A DNA stretch of 32,513 bases from NCBI GenBank assembly GCA_003427395.1, contig BFEA01000343.1, positions 202,921-235,433 of the forward strand. The letters are read 5' to 3'. Position 1 is the first letter of the stretch; every line of letters begins with the position of its first letter. Source of the stretch: Chara braunii (taxonomy: Eukaryota; Streptophyta; Charophyceae; Charales; Characeae). Under the pieces are notes generated by a model. That model saw nothing but the letters and a program-made list of their open reading frames with translations, was not told the DNA's origin and did no database searches. The translations under genes and the position numbers were made by a program. Below, piece by piece: positions 9,166 through 19,739 of the stretch.

Positions 9166-9720
9166 GTAAGGATGGTGGGCTTTGGGAGTATTAGGGTTTT
9201 TTTAGGGATTTATGGCGTTGTGGGCATAGTGAAACCGACAAAAATACAACACAAAACAAGTGTTGGTACATGTGCTCGCACACAACATCAACATGCATCA
9301 CCATACGCGACATAAGGATTCAGGGTTCGATAAAGACAAGGACGACAAAAACACATAGAAACATCACATGGACGTGCGCATGACACAAGAACCCAAGGTT
9401 TGACAACGACAACGAAAAGGGAGTGAAATAAATAGAGAGAGAACACACAAATGACGAGTGAAAGCTTTATATGTCAAAGTTTGCAAAATCCATAAGAACA
9501 CAAGTACAGACAACGTGAGATCCCGCGTACGGAATGCATCCATCCAAACCAAAAACCTACAACTTCGCTCACAAATAACTGTTGGCACTACGCAAAAAAA
9601 CTAACTTGCAACCATCTCTAACGGACAATGTTTGACATATGTACAAAAAGAACTAAGAACGTAAAGGTGTGTACAAAAAAAAAAAGTGAAAAGAACTAAT
9701 ATAGCATACTGTATAAGTCT
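9166..9720. other. A-rich spacer downstream of the hAT relic
   Basis: No frame or repeat was recognised. It may hold the 3' untranslated part and terminal inverted repeat of the transposon, but neither a TIR pair nor an 8-bp target duplication could be identified. Confidence 0.4.
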
Positions 9721-12700
9721 TTAACTCCTCCCACTGCGCCTCGTACGAGTCCAATGACGTGTTGCACTCCCTCTCTGCGGGTGATCTGCTATGACCCCTA
9801 CTCTTTGCTGCTCTCTCTCTCTCTCTGGCAGAGGGAGTTCGAAATCGTCGAAGTTGTCGGGTCGTGCGTATACTCCACCTGCCTCAACACCACTACCTTC
9901 GACACTAGGGCAGTGCAGCAGTGTGTCTGCACTCACGCCGGTCCGGCGCTCAAAGGAGAAGTCATCCCGCCCTGCACTCGCACGGTTTCCAACTCCCTCT
10001 GCCTGCGCTGCTCGGCCTCGTATGTCTCCCTCCCCTCCCACCTCGGCATAGATTGCGCCCTCCTCGTTGTCGTTGCAATTGTCAAGTCGTGCGTGTACTC
10101 CGCTTGCCTCAGCACTACCACCCTCGATGCTAGAGGGGTGAGGCGTTGTGTTTGCACCCACGCTCGGTCCGCCGCTCGAAGGGAAAGCCAACCTGCCCTG
10201 CGCTCCCGTGGTCTCCAACTCCCTCTGTCTGTGCTGCTGGCCTCGTATGCCTCCCTCCCCTCCCACCTCACCATAAACTGCAACCGTGCGTCCTCCTCGA
10301 GATCAAGGCGGTCTTCTGTCTCCCCAGTCGTTTCCCCTCTCTCTCTAATATTCGTCCTCTACTTCGCACGATCGCCACTCTGCAATTAACACTGGCGAGC
10401 CACCATGCGACCCTCTGATATTGAAATCGCTAGTGCGCAGCTCGGATGGTACGTGGTGAGCAGCACGACCATATGATGGAGTCCGCTCCCCAAGTGGTAT
10501 GTCCTCCAGGTGCTGCGATTGTGAACTGCCATGCACCGCCGACCTCTCCGGTCAACGTCGATGACGTGACCGGTCCAACGAGTGGTGGTTAGGGTTGTAC
10601 CATGCGTCCCTCAAACGATCGTTGCCGCCTGATTCCTCCTCGCTACTGAAGTCCACCCCGATGGCCCTCCTCGCACATGAGGAAACCTCGGTAGCGGACG
10701 CGCCACGAGCACAACACGTAGGAGGTGATCAAATAGCACTACCCGATGCCCCACCTGTAACATCGTCGGTGATAATGGAGATCCGCGGCGCCAGCCCGTC
10801 CGATCTGCTGCCGTACATGAAGTGCATATGCTCCTCCAACCTGTCTGTGCCTACTGCAACGTCCTTCGAGTCCGTCCACTCGTCCTCCCCACCCTGCTCG
10901 ACCTCCTAGGAACCCTCAACTCCTATGTCACATGAGGGAGGACGCACATGGTCGAAAGGGAGCAACGTAGCAACCCTCTCCCCCAAAACGACTGCCACCT
11001 CTCACGGAAGGGATGTGTCGTCGCGATGGAAATCCTCGATTTGCCTCTTGAGCTCTCGATCGCTGACGCTCCGAGGAGGTCTCCCCCCCACACCTTTGGC
11101 TATGGGTCACTCTCCTCCTCGTCCTCATCCTGCGTTCTCCAAGACCTATCCTCGTCCTGGTCGTCCGTGGTCCGCGGAAGAACATACTTGCCACTTTGTT
11201 GCCTGCACAAAGCCAGTTTGAGATTAGTGGTAATCTCAACCAGCCATGTCAGCTCAGCAAAGCCAAGCCAGTTTTGCTATTTCGTGTGAGTGCGCTCATG
11301 GGCCTCCCAATTCCTCTCCGTAGGAAAGACAGACGTCCACATGTGCATCACATAAATAGCGATGGCACGCATCTCTGAGTAGGCACCCTCGTGGGCAAAC
11401 CACCTCACCGCACAGTGTTGAGTTTCATCATCGTCATGACAATCCCATGCCTCGGCATCGGACAACAGCCGATCACCCCAATCGCCTCTTCGCGCATAAA
11501 AACCATGCATCTGCTCGCAGACAACGAGGTAATCCCTGCTTGTGGGATCCCCCCCCCCTGTCTGCGCAAGGAGAAAACGATTGCACCCCTAAACGACCTC
11601 CTCATCCTCCGACGTGGTGTGGAGGGACTCGTAGCACCTCATGGACTGTCAGCGAGGGTTTAGGAGATGGGTGGCAGCATCCGCAGGCTCCAATAAGTGC
11701 ATCTTGCGCATCTCAACCTCTTGCAAGCACGGCATGAGAATCTTCGACGGTATGCCCGACTACCTCATCAGTTGAACGAGATGTCGACTCCACTCGTACA
11801 CAATGGACAGCATCATTCCTCCTCTGTCCATCTGCCTCAGGACCTGATGGATGGGCTCCATGACATGGATGACAAAGTGCACAAGCCACAAGAACTCTCA
11901 ATCGTGAACCTTGAGGTGCACCCACCACGTCTGGGGGAGGAGCATGTGCTTCCACGGAATGCTCGCCCAGGGGTCGTCATGCAACATCGCCTCCAGCGCA
12001 TGGCGTCTCCCGGTGTGACACATCAGCATAAGGAAAACAGATGCGAAACGAGTCTCGATAGTCTGAATGAGCGCAATGCGAGGGTTTTTCCTTCTGTAAA
12101 GAGAGAGAGTCGGGCCGTGTGATTTAACAAATCGCACCAACGCTCGAGCACGGAATGCTCACCCTAGTGTCTTTGGCCCAGCCCACTCGTGTCCCAGCCC
12201 GCTCGTGTCCCGATCTCTGACAACATCAAGTTGTAGACGTGGGTCGAGCAAGGGAGCCAAGTGATGCGCCTCACGTCAGGGTCAGGGTCCCTAGCGAGTA
12301 GACAAGATGTCGCGACGTCATTACTTGTGGAGTCCGTGTAGAATGCAATGACATCCTTCGCAGGGAAGGAGGCGATGATGGTCCTCCACCTGTGAAAGAC
12401 AATGGGCCCCGTCTTTGAGACGGTCCTTCACGACAGATAGTGGCATAGAGAAGTTAACAACCGGTCGTGCGTCACGAGACTTCCTATCATCCAACAACAT
12501 GGTGGGACCGCTGTAACCGAAGGTCTCTCGAACCTCCCGTAGCATGGCCACCACCTTCACCCTCTGCGAAGGAACGCTAGGACCGCTGATTTCCTTGAAG
12601 GGGGGAAATTGTGAGCGCACACCTCGAGGCAGGTTCGACACTGCCTTCCAAACTTCCCTCCAGGACTCTCTTGAAGGCATTGAACGGAATGTCCACGTCC

Positions 12701-13350
12701 TACACCCACTGGAGAAACTTGTCATTGAACATCATTTGCTTCTCCACGTCATAGAGCTCGTCGATCGTGGTATGGTGGACCCTCTTCCCTGGTCAACTCA
12801 AAGTGTCCTCATCTTTCCCCACCTTCCTCTTCCCCTTGTCCTTCACTGCGCCCTCGCGTGTCGGACCTACGCCACTACCGACCCCACGCGAGGTCATGAA
12901 CACCTCCTCCCCCTCCAACTCCACACCGTCGGCCGAGCCACCAACATCGAGTTCCTTGCCTCGCATCTCTCGGTCCTCCATCTCATCCAACACGTCATGC
13001 ACCTCATCCCTAGGTGCAATGGAAGGCGGGACTTGCGTTTGTACCCCTCCTCGAACCGCTCGCAAGCCTCTAATGCCCCCGTCCTCCATGTACGTGGGAA
13101 TGAATCTCACATGCGCATCTGCGAATTTATAGTCTGTGTCATTTCATATGTCGACAAACACGTCCAACTGCACAACTGGGCACTTCTTCAGCTAGACGAA
13201 TTGTCGCGTGCCCTTGAACTGGTTTCCCTGCCACACCTACTTGCACAAGTTGCATCTCAACTAAGGGTCCTCGTGCATATTCTCCCATGACCCCACCCTC
13301 TGCCCCTGCGTCACGTACTTCCAAAAGCAGGAGGCCCTCAACTTCATCAT
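9721..13350 (-). pseudogene. degraded hAT-family transposase (BED finger, DUF659-type core, hAT C-terminal dimerisation region)
   Basis: On the minus strand, successive frame segments line up in hAT transposase order. A BED-like zinc-finger start lies at about 13350-13140 (FWKYVTQGQR, then RCNLCK and a His/Cys region). An acidic linker spans 13110-12793. A DUF659-type region spans 12780-12450 (TIDELYDVEKQMMFND, IPFNAFK, TFGYSGPTMLLDDRKSRDAR, PVVNF). The core continues at 12420-12187 (KDVIAFYTDSTSNDVATS, RRITWLPCSTHVYNLMLSEI) and 12140-11750 (LSLYRRKNPRIALIQTIETR, RHALEAML). The C-terminal dimerisation region is at 11510-11280 (CAVRWFAHEG, TERNWEAHERTHTK). A long acidic, low-complexity tail runs to 9721. 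It is broken by at least three frame changes (near 12650, 12420 and 12170) and several stops (near 13263, 12694, 11280). No protein of functional length can be produced, so it is a fossil. Known hAT proteins use a DDE catalysis spread over these regions; Asp residues in the DDRK and YTDS motifs are still visible. Confidence 0.93.
9861..10310 (-). repeat. 225-bp in-frame tandem duplication in the transposase tail
   Basis: GTCGTGCGT.TACTCC at 9861 recurs at 10086, and CCTCGTATG.CTCCCTCCCC at 10016 recurs at 10241, both at exactly 225 bp (75 codons). The minus-strand translations of the two units are visibly related (for example GVHARLDN and GVYARPDN). Because the period is a multiple of 3, the frame would have been kept when the duplication formed. 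Confidence 0.85.
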
Positions 13351-13438
13351 CTCAGAGTCTGACACGAGGATAAACGCAATCCCACTAGACCCGCTCGCCC
13401 CCTTACTCCTTGTTGAAGCCCCCACACCCCACACCCCT

Positions 13439-13463
13439 AAAAAAAAAAAAAAAAAAAAAAAAA
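13439..13463 (+). repeat. poly-A tract
   Basis: There are 25 consecutive A on the + strand (T on the transposase strand), just upstream of the hAT relic. It may be a retroelement tail or simple microsatellite growth. Confidence 0.9.
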
Positions 13464-13855
13464 CGCCCTCCTCAGTCCGGCTGCCCTCCCCTTTGTTTTG
13501 TGTGTACAAAGGCAAAGGTTAAGCAATGTGGCTTCAGTTTGGCTTAACCTTCTTATATCGTACGTAAGCTAGGGTATTGGGGTTTATCAAACTGAAAGAC
13601 GATGAACTACTTAGGTGAAAATAACTTGGGTTTTTTGTGAGAGTACTTACTCATTGTGGTATGGACTTGCATATAGCCGATTATGAACTCTACTTGCTTC
13701 GAGTTTTAGCTTTGATAGGTAGTTGCTTTAGATGTTTGCCATATGCTGGACTTGTAGGAGTTAGTTCAATTCCTCCATTTTCTAAGTTGAAGTTTATTTT
13801 ACTTAGTTCAATTGGAACATTTTCTAAGATAGATTTATTTCTCATATTTGGTTTT
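13464..13855. other. spacer, no gene recognised
   Basis: It becomes AT-rich toward 13.8 kb and contains partial resemblances to the 122-bp unit that follows (TTTTCTAAG.T.GA.TTTATTT, near 13780 and 13822). Confidence 0.4.
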
Positions 13856-14791
13856 GTATAGATCTTGGAAAGGCACTTTCGTTAAGGGAAGTGCGGCCCA
13901 GATTTTTACAAATTCAAGGAGTTAGTCAAATTTTGTTTTTACAAAGTTCAAATTTTGTATAAATTCGTATGTGACTTAGTATAAATATGGCAAACCTACC
14001 TTCCTAAAGGAGATGCTACCCAAATTTTTACTAATTCAAAGAGTTTGACAAAATTTGATTTTGTGAAGTCAGAGTTACTTTGTGATTTGTATTTAGCCTT
14101 GTATAAATTTTAGAAAGACATTTTTCCTACGGGAAGCGTTGCCGAAATTTTACAAATCTAAAAGAGTAAGTTTTTTTTTTTCATAACAAAATTCAAGTTT
14201 CATCTTGAGTTCATATTTGACTTCTTATAAATTTGGCAAACCTACATGTTGCATAAAGTTTTACTAAATCAAAGAATTAGACAAAAAAATTGACTTATAA
14301 AGTTAGAAGATCGCTTTCAGATTTTATATTCAGTCTCATATAAATTATACAAAGACACATTTTCTACGGAAAGCACTGTCTGCCTTTGCATAATTTATAT
14401 ATGACTGAATATAAAATCTGAAAGCAATTTTATAATTTTAGAAGTCAATTTTTTGTCTAACTCCTTGATTTAGTAAAACTTCAAGCATCATGTAGGCTTC
14501 CCATATTTATACTAAGTCAAATATGAACTCAAGATGAAACTTGAATTCTTTTAGGACAAAATTTAACTTACTCTTTTAGATTTGTATAATTTCGGCAATG
14601 CTTCCCGAAGGAAAAATATATTTTCAAAATTTATACAAGGCTCAATACAAATCACAAAGTAACTATGACTTCACAAAATCAAATTTTGTCTAACTCTTTG
14701 AATCAGTAAAAATTTGGGCAGCATCTCCTTTAGGAAGGTAGACTTTCCATGTTTATACCAAGTCACATACGAATTTAGACAAAAGTTGAAC
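13856..14791. repeat. large inverted repeat (arms ~410 bp) built from ~122-bp tandem units
   Basis: Tandem units start at TATAAATTT(G/A)G.AAA-type strings at 13857, 13980, 14102, 14226 and 14339 (spacings 123, 122, 124, 113). Segments 13945-14354 and 14384-14791 are imperfect reverse complements around a ~29-nt loop. Examples are CCTTCCTAAAGGAGATGCT (near 13998) against AGCATCTCC-like AGCATCTCCTTTAGGAAGG (near 14721), and ATTTTATATTCAGTC against GACTGAATATAAAAT flanking the loop. Transcription would give a long hairpin RNA. No transposase or terminal target duplication was identified. Confidence 0.9.
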
Positions 14792-15360
14792 CATTGAGAG
14801 TTTGACAGTTTGTCATAGAGTAAGGGAGATACTATCAAAATTCCCGACATTTTCAAATAAGTATAAGAGGTGAGGTAGGAACATAGGAGCATTTTATACT
14901 CACTTAATAATAGCTTGAGCATTAGTCTATATTGTGTTGCATGTCGCTGTTTGATTCAAGGCTTGACTAGCTTCAAGATGATCCTACGAGGATTATTTTT
15001 TGTTATATTTTAATAGCAGGTCGGTTTTCCGTCGAACTCTACTTCATTTTCGCTACTCAACCTTAGGCATTAGCCCTTGTGGATTGAAATATTTTTTTAG
15101 GGTTTTACCAGTACTTTTATTAAATTGTCATTTAAAAAGGACTGAGTGTTTTATTATGAAAGGTTGGATACAAGTTGAAACTTGTGTCGATAAGGTGAAG
15201 GGGTGTACGTGCAAAGAATGGTTGAAGTTGACCCCGTGTAGTGTGTATTTTGTTGATGTTGAATCCTTCATGTGATTGTGAGTATGTTTGTGAGTCGAAA
15301 TTCATATTTGATTTTGTATGCGATCATATGTTTTGCTGGCTTGTGATGGGGTGTGAACCG
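14792..15360. other. AT-rich spacer, no gene recognised
   Basis: A 91-codon + frame (15000-15275) includes a Cys-bearing stretch (ETCVDKVKGCTCKEWLKL) but no recognisable domain. It has low GC and no splice support, so it is not called as a gene. Confidence 0.4.
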
Positions 15361-15392
15361 ACAGTCTGTAGAGTTTTCCATCTGGTGTGGGT

Positions 15393-15468
15393 GAGTGATA
15401 GTCTACTTTGATTTTAGTTAAGGTGGATTATCACTTACAGTGTAATCAGTGAGGGGATTCTACAGACT
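15393..15468 (+). repeat. left copy of a 76-bp direct repeat abutting the gap
   Basis: It matches 15909-15984 at 74 of 76 positions and ends in CTACAGACT exactly where the undetermined bases begin. In the right copy that same string opens stem III of the hammerhead ribozyme. Upstream, ACAGTCTGTAG (15361-15371) is the inverse of this end. Confidence 0.9.
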
Positions 15469-15908
15469 NNNNNNNNNNNNNNNNNNNNNNNNNNNNNNNN
15501 NNNNNNNNNNNNNNNNNNNNNNNNNNNNNNNNNNNNNNNNNNNNNNNNNNNNNNNNNNNNNNNNNNNNNNNNNNNNNNNNNNNNNNNNNNNNNNNNNNNN
15601 NNNNNNNNNNNNNNNNNNNNNNNNNNNNNNNNNNNNNNNNNNNNNNNNNNNNNNNNNNNNNNNNNNNNNNNNNNNNNNNNNNNNNNNNNNNNNNNNNNNN
15701 NNNNNNNNNNNNNNNNNNNNNNNNNNNNNNNNNNNNNNNNNNNNNNNNNNNNNNNNNNNNNNNNNNNNNNNNNNNNNNNNNNNNNNNNNNNNNNNNNNNN
15801 NNNNNNNNNNNNNNNNNNNNNNNNNNNNNNNNNNNNNNNNNNNNNNNNNNNNNNNNNNNNNNNNNNNNNNNNNNNNNNNNNNNNNNNNNNNNNNNNNNNN
15901 NNNNNNNN
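15469..15908. other. assembly gap (440 N)
   Basis: Undetermined sequence. Its nominal size gives the flanking direct repeats a spacing of 516 bp, but the true size is unknown. Open frames drawn through it are meaningless. Confidence 1.
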
Positions 15909-15984
15909 GAGTGATAGTCTACTTTGATTTTGGTTAAGGTGGATTATCACTTACAGTGTAATCAGTGAGGGGATTTTACAGACT
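15909..15984 (+). repeat. right copy of the 76-bp direct repeat
   Basis: It is identical to the left copy except for two transitions (A/G near 15933 and C/T near 15976). It runs without interruption into the hammerhead. The two mismatches argue against a simple duplicated contig end but do not exclude sequencing error. Confidence 0.9.
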
Positions 15985-16037
15985 GTTGAGGGTTCAACCT
16001 CCTGATGAGTCGGTGAAACTCCGACGAAACAGTTTGT
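15978..16037 (+). ncRNA. type III hammerhead ribozyme
   Basis: All conserved hammerhead parts are present in order. Stem III 5' strand is ACAGACTG (15978-15985). The cleavage triplet is G-U-U with the scissile position after 15987. Stem I is GAGG/CCTC (15988-15991 with 15998-16001, loop GTTCAA). The core CTGATGA is 16002-16008. Stem II is GTCGG/CCGAC (16009-16013 with 16021-16025, loop TGAAACT). GAAA is 16026-16029 and stem III 3' strand is CAGTTTGT (16030-16037, 8 pairs including one G-U). Stem III is open to the flanks, which makes it type III, the class known from plant retrozymes and viroid-like RNAs. The U at the cleavage position is allowed by the NUH rule but is less usual than GUC. 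The function would be self-cleavage of a transcript. Confidence 0.9.
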
Positions 16038-16103
16038 CACAGCCCCTCGTTTGTTGTCCTCTTCTCCCTCTCTGCCTATGGTTTACCGGGTAGTTCTATT
16101 TGA

Positions 16104-16105
<2 letters not shown>

Positions 16106-16151
<46 letters not shown>
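16106..16151 (+). repeat. (TA)n microsatellite
   Basis: An uninterrupted AT dinucleotide run of about 46 bp, 70 bp downstream of the hammerhead. Confidence 0.97.
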
Positions 16152-16152
<1 letters not shown>

Positions 16153-17780
16153 AAAGTTAACGTGATTATTAGAGTGATGGTCTCGTATCTTATAACATTT
16201 TATGTTTATATTTTCTTATATCCGCGTGGTTTATTGAGACCTACCGTAATCATTAAGATAACCTTATATTGAAAGGAAAGGAATATTTTTTTATATCCTT
16301 ACTTTTTGGAACTTTTTATAGTTGGACGTTAAGGTCCATAGCAACAGTCAAATTCAAACCCCTTTACCTTTTTACAGGCCCTGGACGATGGAACCCCACT
16401 TTCATTATCAGGGGTGTTCAGCTGTTACAAAAGGTCGAAGCCTACCTACCACTCATCTGCGCAGGGTGCATAAAAGGGTAGGATTCACAATCGCCTTAGC
16501 AGTTGTCTAGCGTCGAGAAATTAACCCCTCAAGGCGCGTGTCAATCGCCACTTGAGTGTCGAAAGAGACTTTCAAGACCATTGAGGGTCACATCACTATG
16601 GGTACTCCATAGTACACCATCATTGCGACGACTTGTGTATCCATGCATGACTAATTGATACTACTAAGGCTTGTGTCACCACAATATTTATAGAGAACCT
16701 CACGGCTCGACCGCCTCTGTGATTGCATACGAAAAACCTTCTCGTATGTTGACAGCTCCCACGGGTGGAGGTAAGTTGTACCTCGCGTGACCCTATCCTA
16801 TCGCAGGGGTTCGCGAGAGGTATGGCTGACGCACTCGGCCGGTGCGGCAACGCTTTACAACGAAGTTTTCCAAAATCCTACATGACGTGGCCGAGAGAGT
16901 CCCATCTCCGAGACCGATGTGCTCGACAGCGTGTGCACTGCCTCTGTATGTATTATTATGAATTTGTAAGTGCTTAGTTAAATAATGTGTGCATGTTTAT
17001 CTTATTTGTATGCATGAGGATAATTTTGTGTTTGTGTATTGATTATGGCGTAACATACTATGCTATGTAGATTCCAAATATTTTTGGCTATACTCATTCA
17101 GGGGTAACCAGCTAGTCCTTATTTATATAACCCAGGGTCATTAAAGGTTTCTCCATCTCGCTTTAGGTCTCCATGTCCTTAATGGTAACTACACGTGAAT
17201 GATACTTAACGTCCCCCACGTGAACTTCCTTGTGCATAATGCGTGCCATAAGTACAGAAGCCTCGGAGAAAGGCATTTGTTGGTAATATGACTACGAGTT
17301 TTCTATACAAATAACCTCTCACCTGAAGATGGTCGTAATACCTCAAAGTGACCGGTTTGGATGTGGTCATGGGGGACTTAGGTGTTTCTTCAGATTATAC
17401 ATTTAATTTATTTTATTAGTTATTTGATTAGGCTTATACTTGTAATATAACTTTTGTGCTTAAGGATTAGAGCAATTATCTTATTTTATATAAGACTCAC
17501 ATCTTAATCAATCATCGGATCATACTTGCATACATAATTTTTAGATACGTATGTCTTTCACAAATAACTGAAATGTGGTCGACTTAGCATGAATACAAAA
17601 ATTACTAAGTCATTTCATTTGTATTGTTATGAAAAACATTAATGACCTAATTAATAAATCATCATAAATGGAGATTGGGGTATGAAGGTAGAAGAATTGA
17701 AGTGTGGTTAATCATTTCCAACAATACCATCTTAAAAGACAGATAATTCTTCGTAAAAGCTCATATTGCAAAAAATTAAT
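16152..17780. other. spacer, no gene recognised
   Basis: It has GC-moderate stretches (about 16430-16930) between AT-rich flanks. A short hairpin CATACGA...TCGTATG lies near 16727-16748. No domain-bearing frame or RNA gene was seen. The compositional island could be the edge of an unrecognised element. Confidence 0.45.
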
Positions 17781-17789
17781 AATAATAAT

Positions 17790-18540
17790 TTCACGTGGAG
17801 GGTTTTGCACCCCAGTCAACTATCGGATGGTATGATTCATTTCTAGTCGATGGACATGTAAGTAATCCGCATGCATGATAAAAAAAAGAGCAATACACTA
17901 AGAAAATATTATGGCAAGTACACCAATGAAATTGACCAATAGGCTACTGGAGGGATTTTAATAGTTTGATTATGAATCAAAGTAATGCAATACGTATAAG
18001 TATTTAGGTGAAAACTTGTGAGAGCACAAATATTTATAAGCATCATTTTTGTAGAAGAATCGATTATCACTTCGTTTAGATGTAGAAGGACTTGTGCACT
18101 AGTCAAGTGTCCGGGTGTACGTCCAGGTGATTTATGAATGTTAATGTAAGATGTAAGCATACGCGGTGAATGGTGAGAAAAAACAACATAAAATACTTCA
18201 ATTGCTTTGATTATGGCAATAAGAGGAAAAAATAATCAAACTAATTTCGAAATTCAAACACCTAATTACTAAGCCCACAATAAGACAAAACCGATACTTC
18301 TTGAGCAAAAAAATAAGCCAAGAACAATCATTGAAATACAAACATCAGCTCTACAGAAAAATTAATTCTCATTTTGCATGAAAGACCTTGCACCTTAGTC
18401 GAGCATCTGACCATGTATCCATGTGATCTATGGATAGTGAACTAAGATTTCGGCACCTCCCATACATGGTGAAAAAAAAAAAAGTCATGGAAACGACACG
18501 AGAATAATTGTTTATGGTTATGAAGAAAAAAACGAAAAAA
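17790..18540 (+). repeat. three diverged copies of a ~290-bp tandem repeat
   Basis: The segments GTTTTGCACCCCAGTCAAC (near 17802), ACTTGTGCACTAGTCAAG (near 18090) and ACCTTGCACCTTAGTCGAG (near 18384) start related blocks. Each continues with (G/T)(T/C)(A/G)T(C/A)..(G/A)TG...TGAT.TAT and, further down, A-rich GTGA/ATGAAAAAAA tails. The spacing is about 286-295 bp. Divergence is high, so this is an old expansion. Confidence 0.5.
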
Positions 18541-19739
18541 TGTTACTCATACTTGGAAGCACTTGTCAGCATCTTATCCTTCAAAAGGGGGGGAAGGCGA
18601 ATGAGGAAAAAGTAATAACGAGTGAGCCAAAATCTCTAGGAATAAGAGGGGTGGTGCATCCTTCATGCATCCGATTATTCACCAATGGTTTTGCTTCCTT
18701 AGTTTATCAACTTTCATTATCTTCTATTCTCTGTTTTTTTTCCCTAATTCATTGAATATTACTCCCTTCACCATTTTTCTCAAATACCTTCGACCTTTTT
18801 CATCTCCTTTCGTTGTTTGTCTTCTCTCCACCCTCCTATCCTCATGCAATCTCATTATTCGGAGACGATAGGGCACCAACTGGCTCGTTTGAGAACTCGA
18901 GGTAGGACAACGCGTTTGTTCCTGTTAGTCGGTAGTCTGAGAGGGGTGTTGCTCGCCTAAAGCTTTCGTCATTACCACCAAACCAACTTGTTAGAGGAGT
19001 TCGTACAAATTGCATTCATGCCAACAGTCAAAAGAACCAGTCATGTTCACAAACACAGGGGAAAACATTTATTGTACAATACCACTTTCTCCTCATTTCC
19101 ATGACTTATTGCGGATCCTAATGCAACCGCTGACATCTTCTTATATTCGAAGTACATGCATGTCGATGTTTTGGATGTAGGATGGGATGAGGGGGGATAT
19201 ATGTTATATTAATAGGGACATAGGGATGTCACTAACAAATTGTCCGTTTGCCTATGATTTGACAGTGACAGTAAAGCTTCAATGCTCCTAATAATATATT
19301 TAAATTTTCTTCCCATAATTTTTCTTGCTAATTGCTTACCTATCAATACTATCGATGAGACTTTTTCACTTCCTCTCATACTTTGTTTAAACTTCTGCTA
19401 ATTGGGGGCTATTCCTCGGAGTCTAATTATATTCGTTCCTAGTTTTATATGACATAATTCCCTATTACAAATCTTGTGTTCGAATCTCAACCCTATGATT
19501 TAGTTCGAAGTTTCAATCCTAATATATTGTTTATGTCGGATCCCCTTCCTCGTTCAAAACTTGTACCTTTCTGACATCAACCTATAGTCTCAATATTCAA
19601 GTACTGAGTTTAAACTCTCTCTCTTTCCATATGGTATTTTTTTCACTAGATCCTCATTTTTTATATCTGAGTACTTTCCATTGTTGCTTACAATATTTTC
19701 CCCTACTTGCTCTCTCAATTGCCCACCTTTCATTTCTTA
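18541..19739. other. AT-rich spacer, no gene recognised
   Basis: Pyrimidine-biased + strand. It may be the distal, more decayed part of the minus-strand relic annotated next; isolated coding-like strings continue to about 19690, but no frame is maintained. Confidence 0.4.

Noticed and set aside
9754-10389. 211-codon + frame and 181-codon minus frame
   Set aside because: Both pass through the 225-bp tandem duplication of the hAT tail. The minus frame is part of the fossil; the + frame is its shadow.
12544-13290. 248-codon open frame on the + strand
   Set aside because: It is the antisense shadow of the minus-strand hAT transposase. The recognisable motifs (DUF659-type, BED-like) lie on the minus strand.
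14790-14815. ACAGTTTGTCA string shared with the hammerhead 3' strand
   Set aside because: Too short and lacking CTGATGA or GACGAAA nearby; probably coincidence.
15435-15950. 162-171-codon frames through the gap
   Set aside because: They consist almost entirely of undetermined bases.
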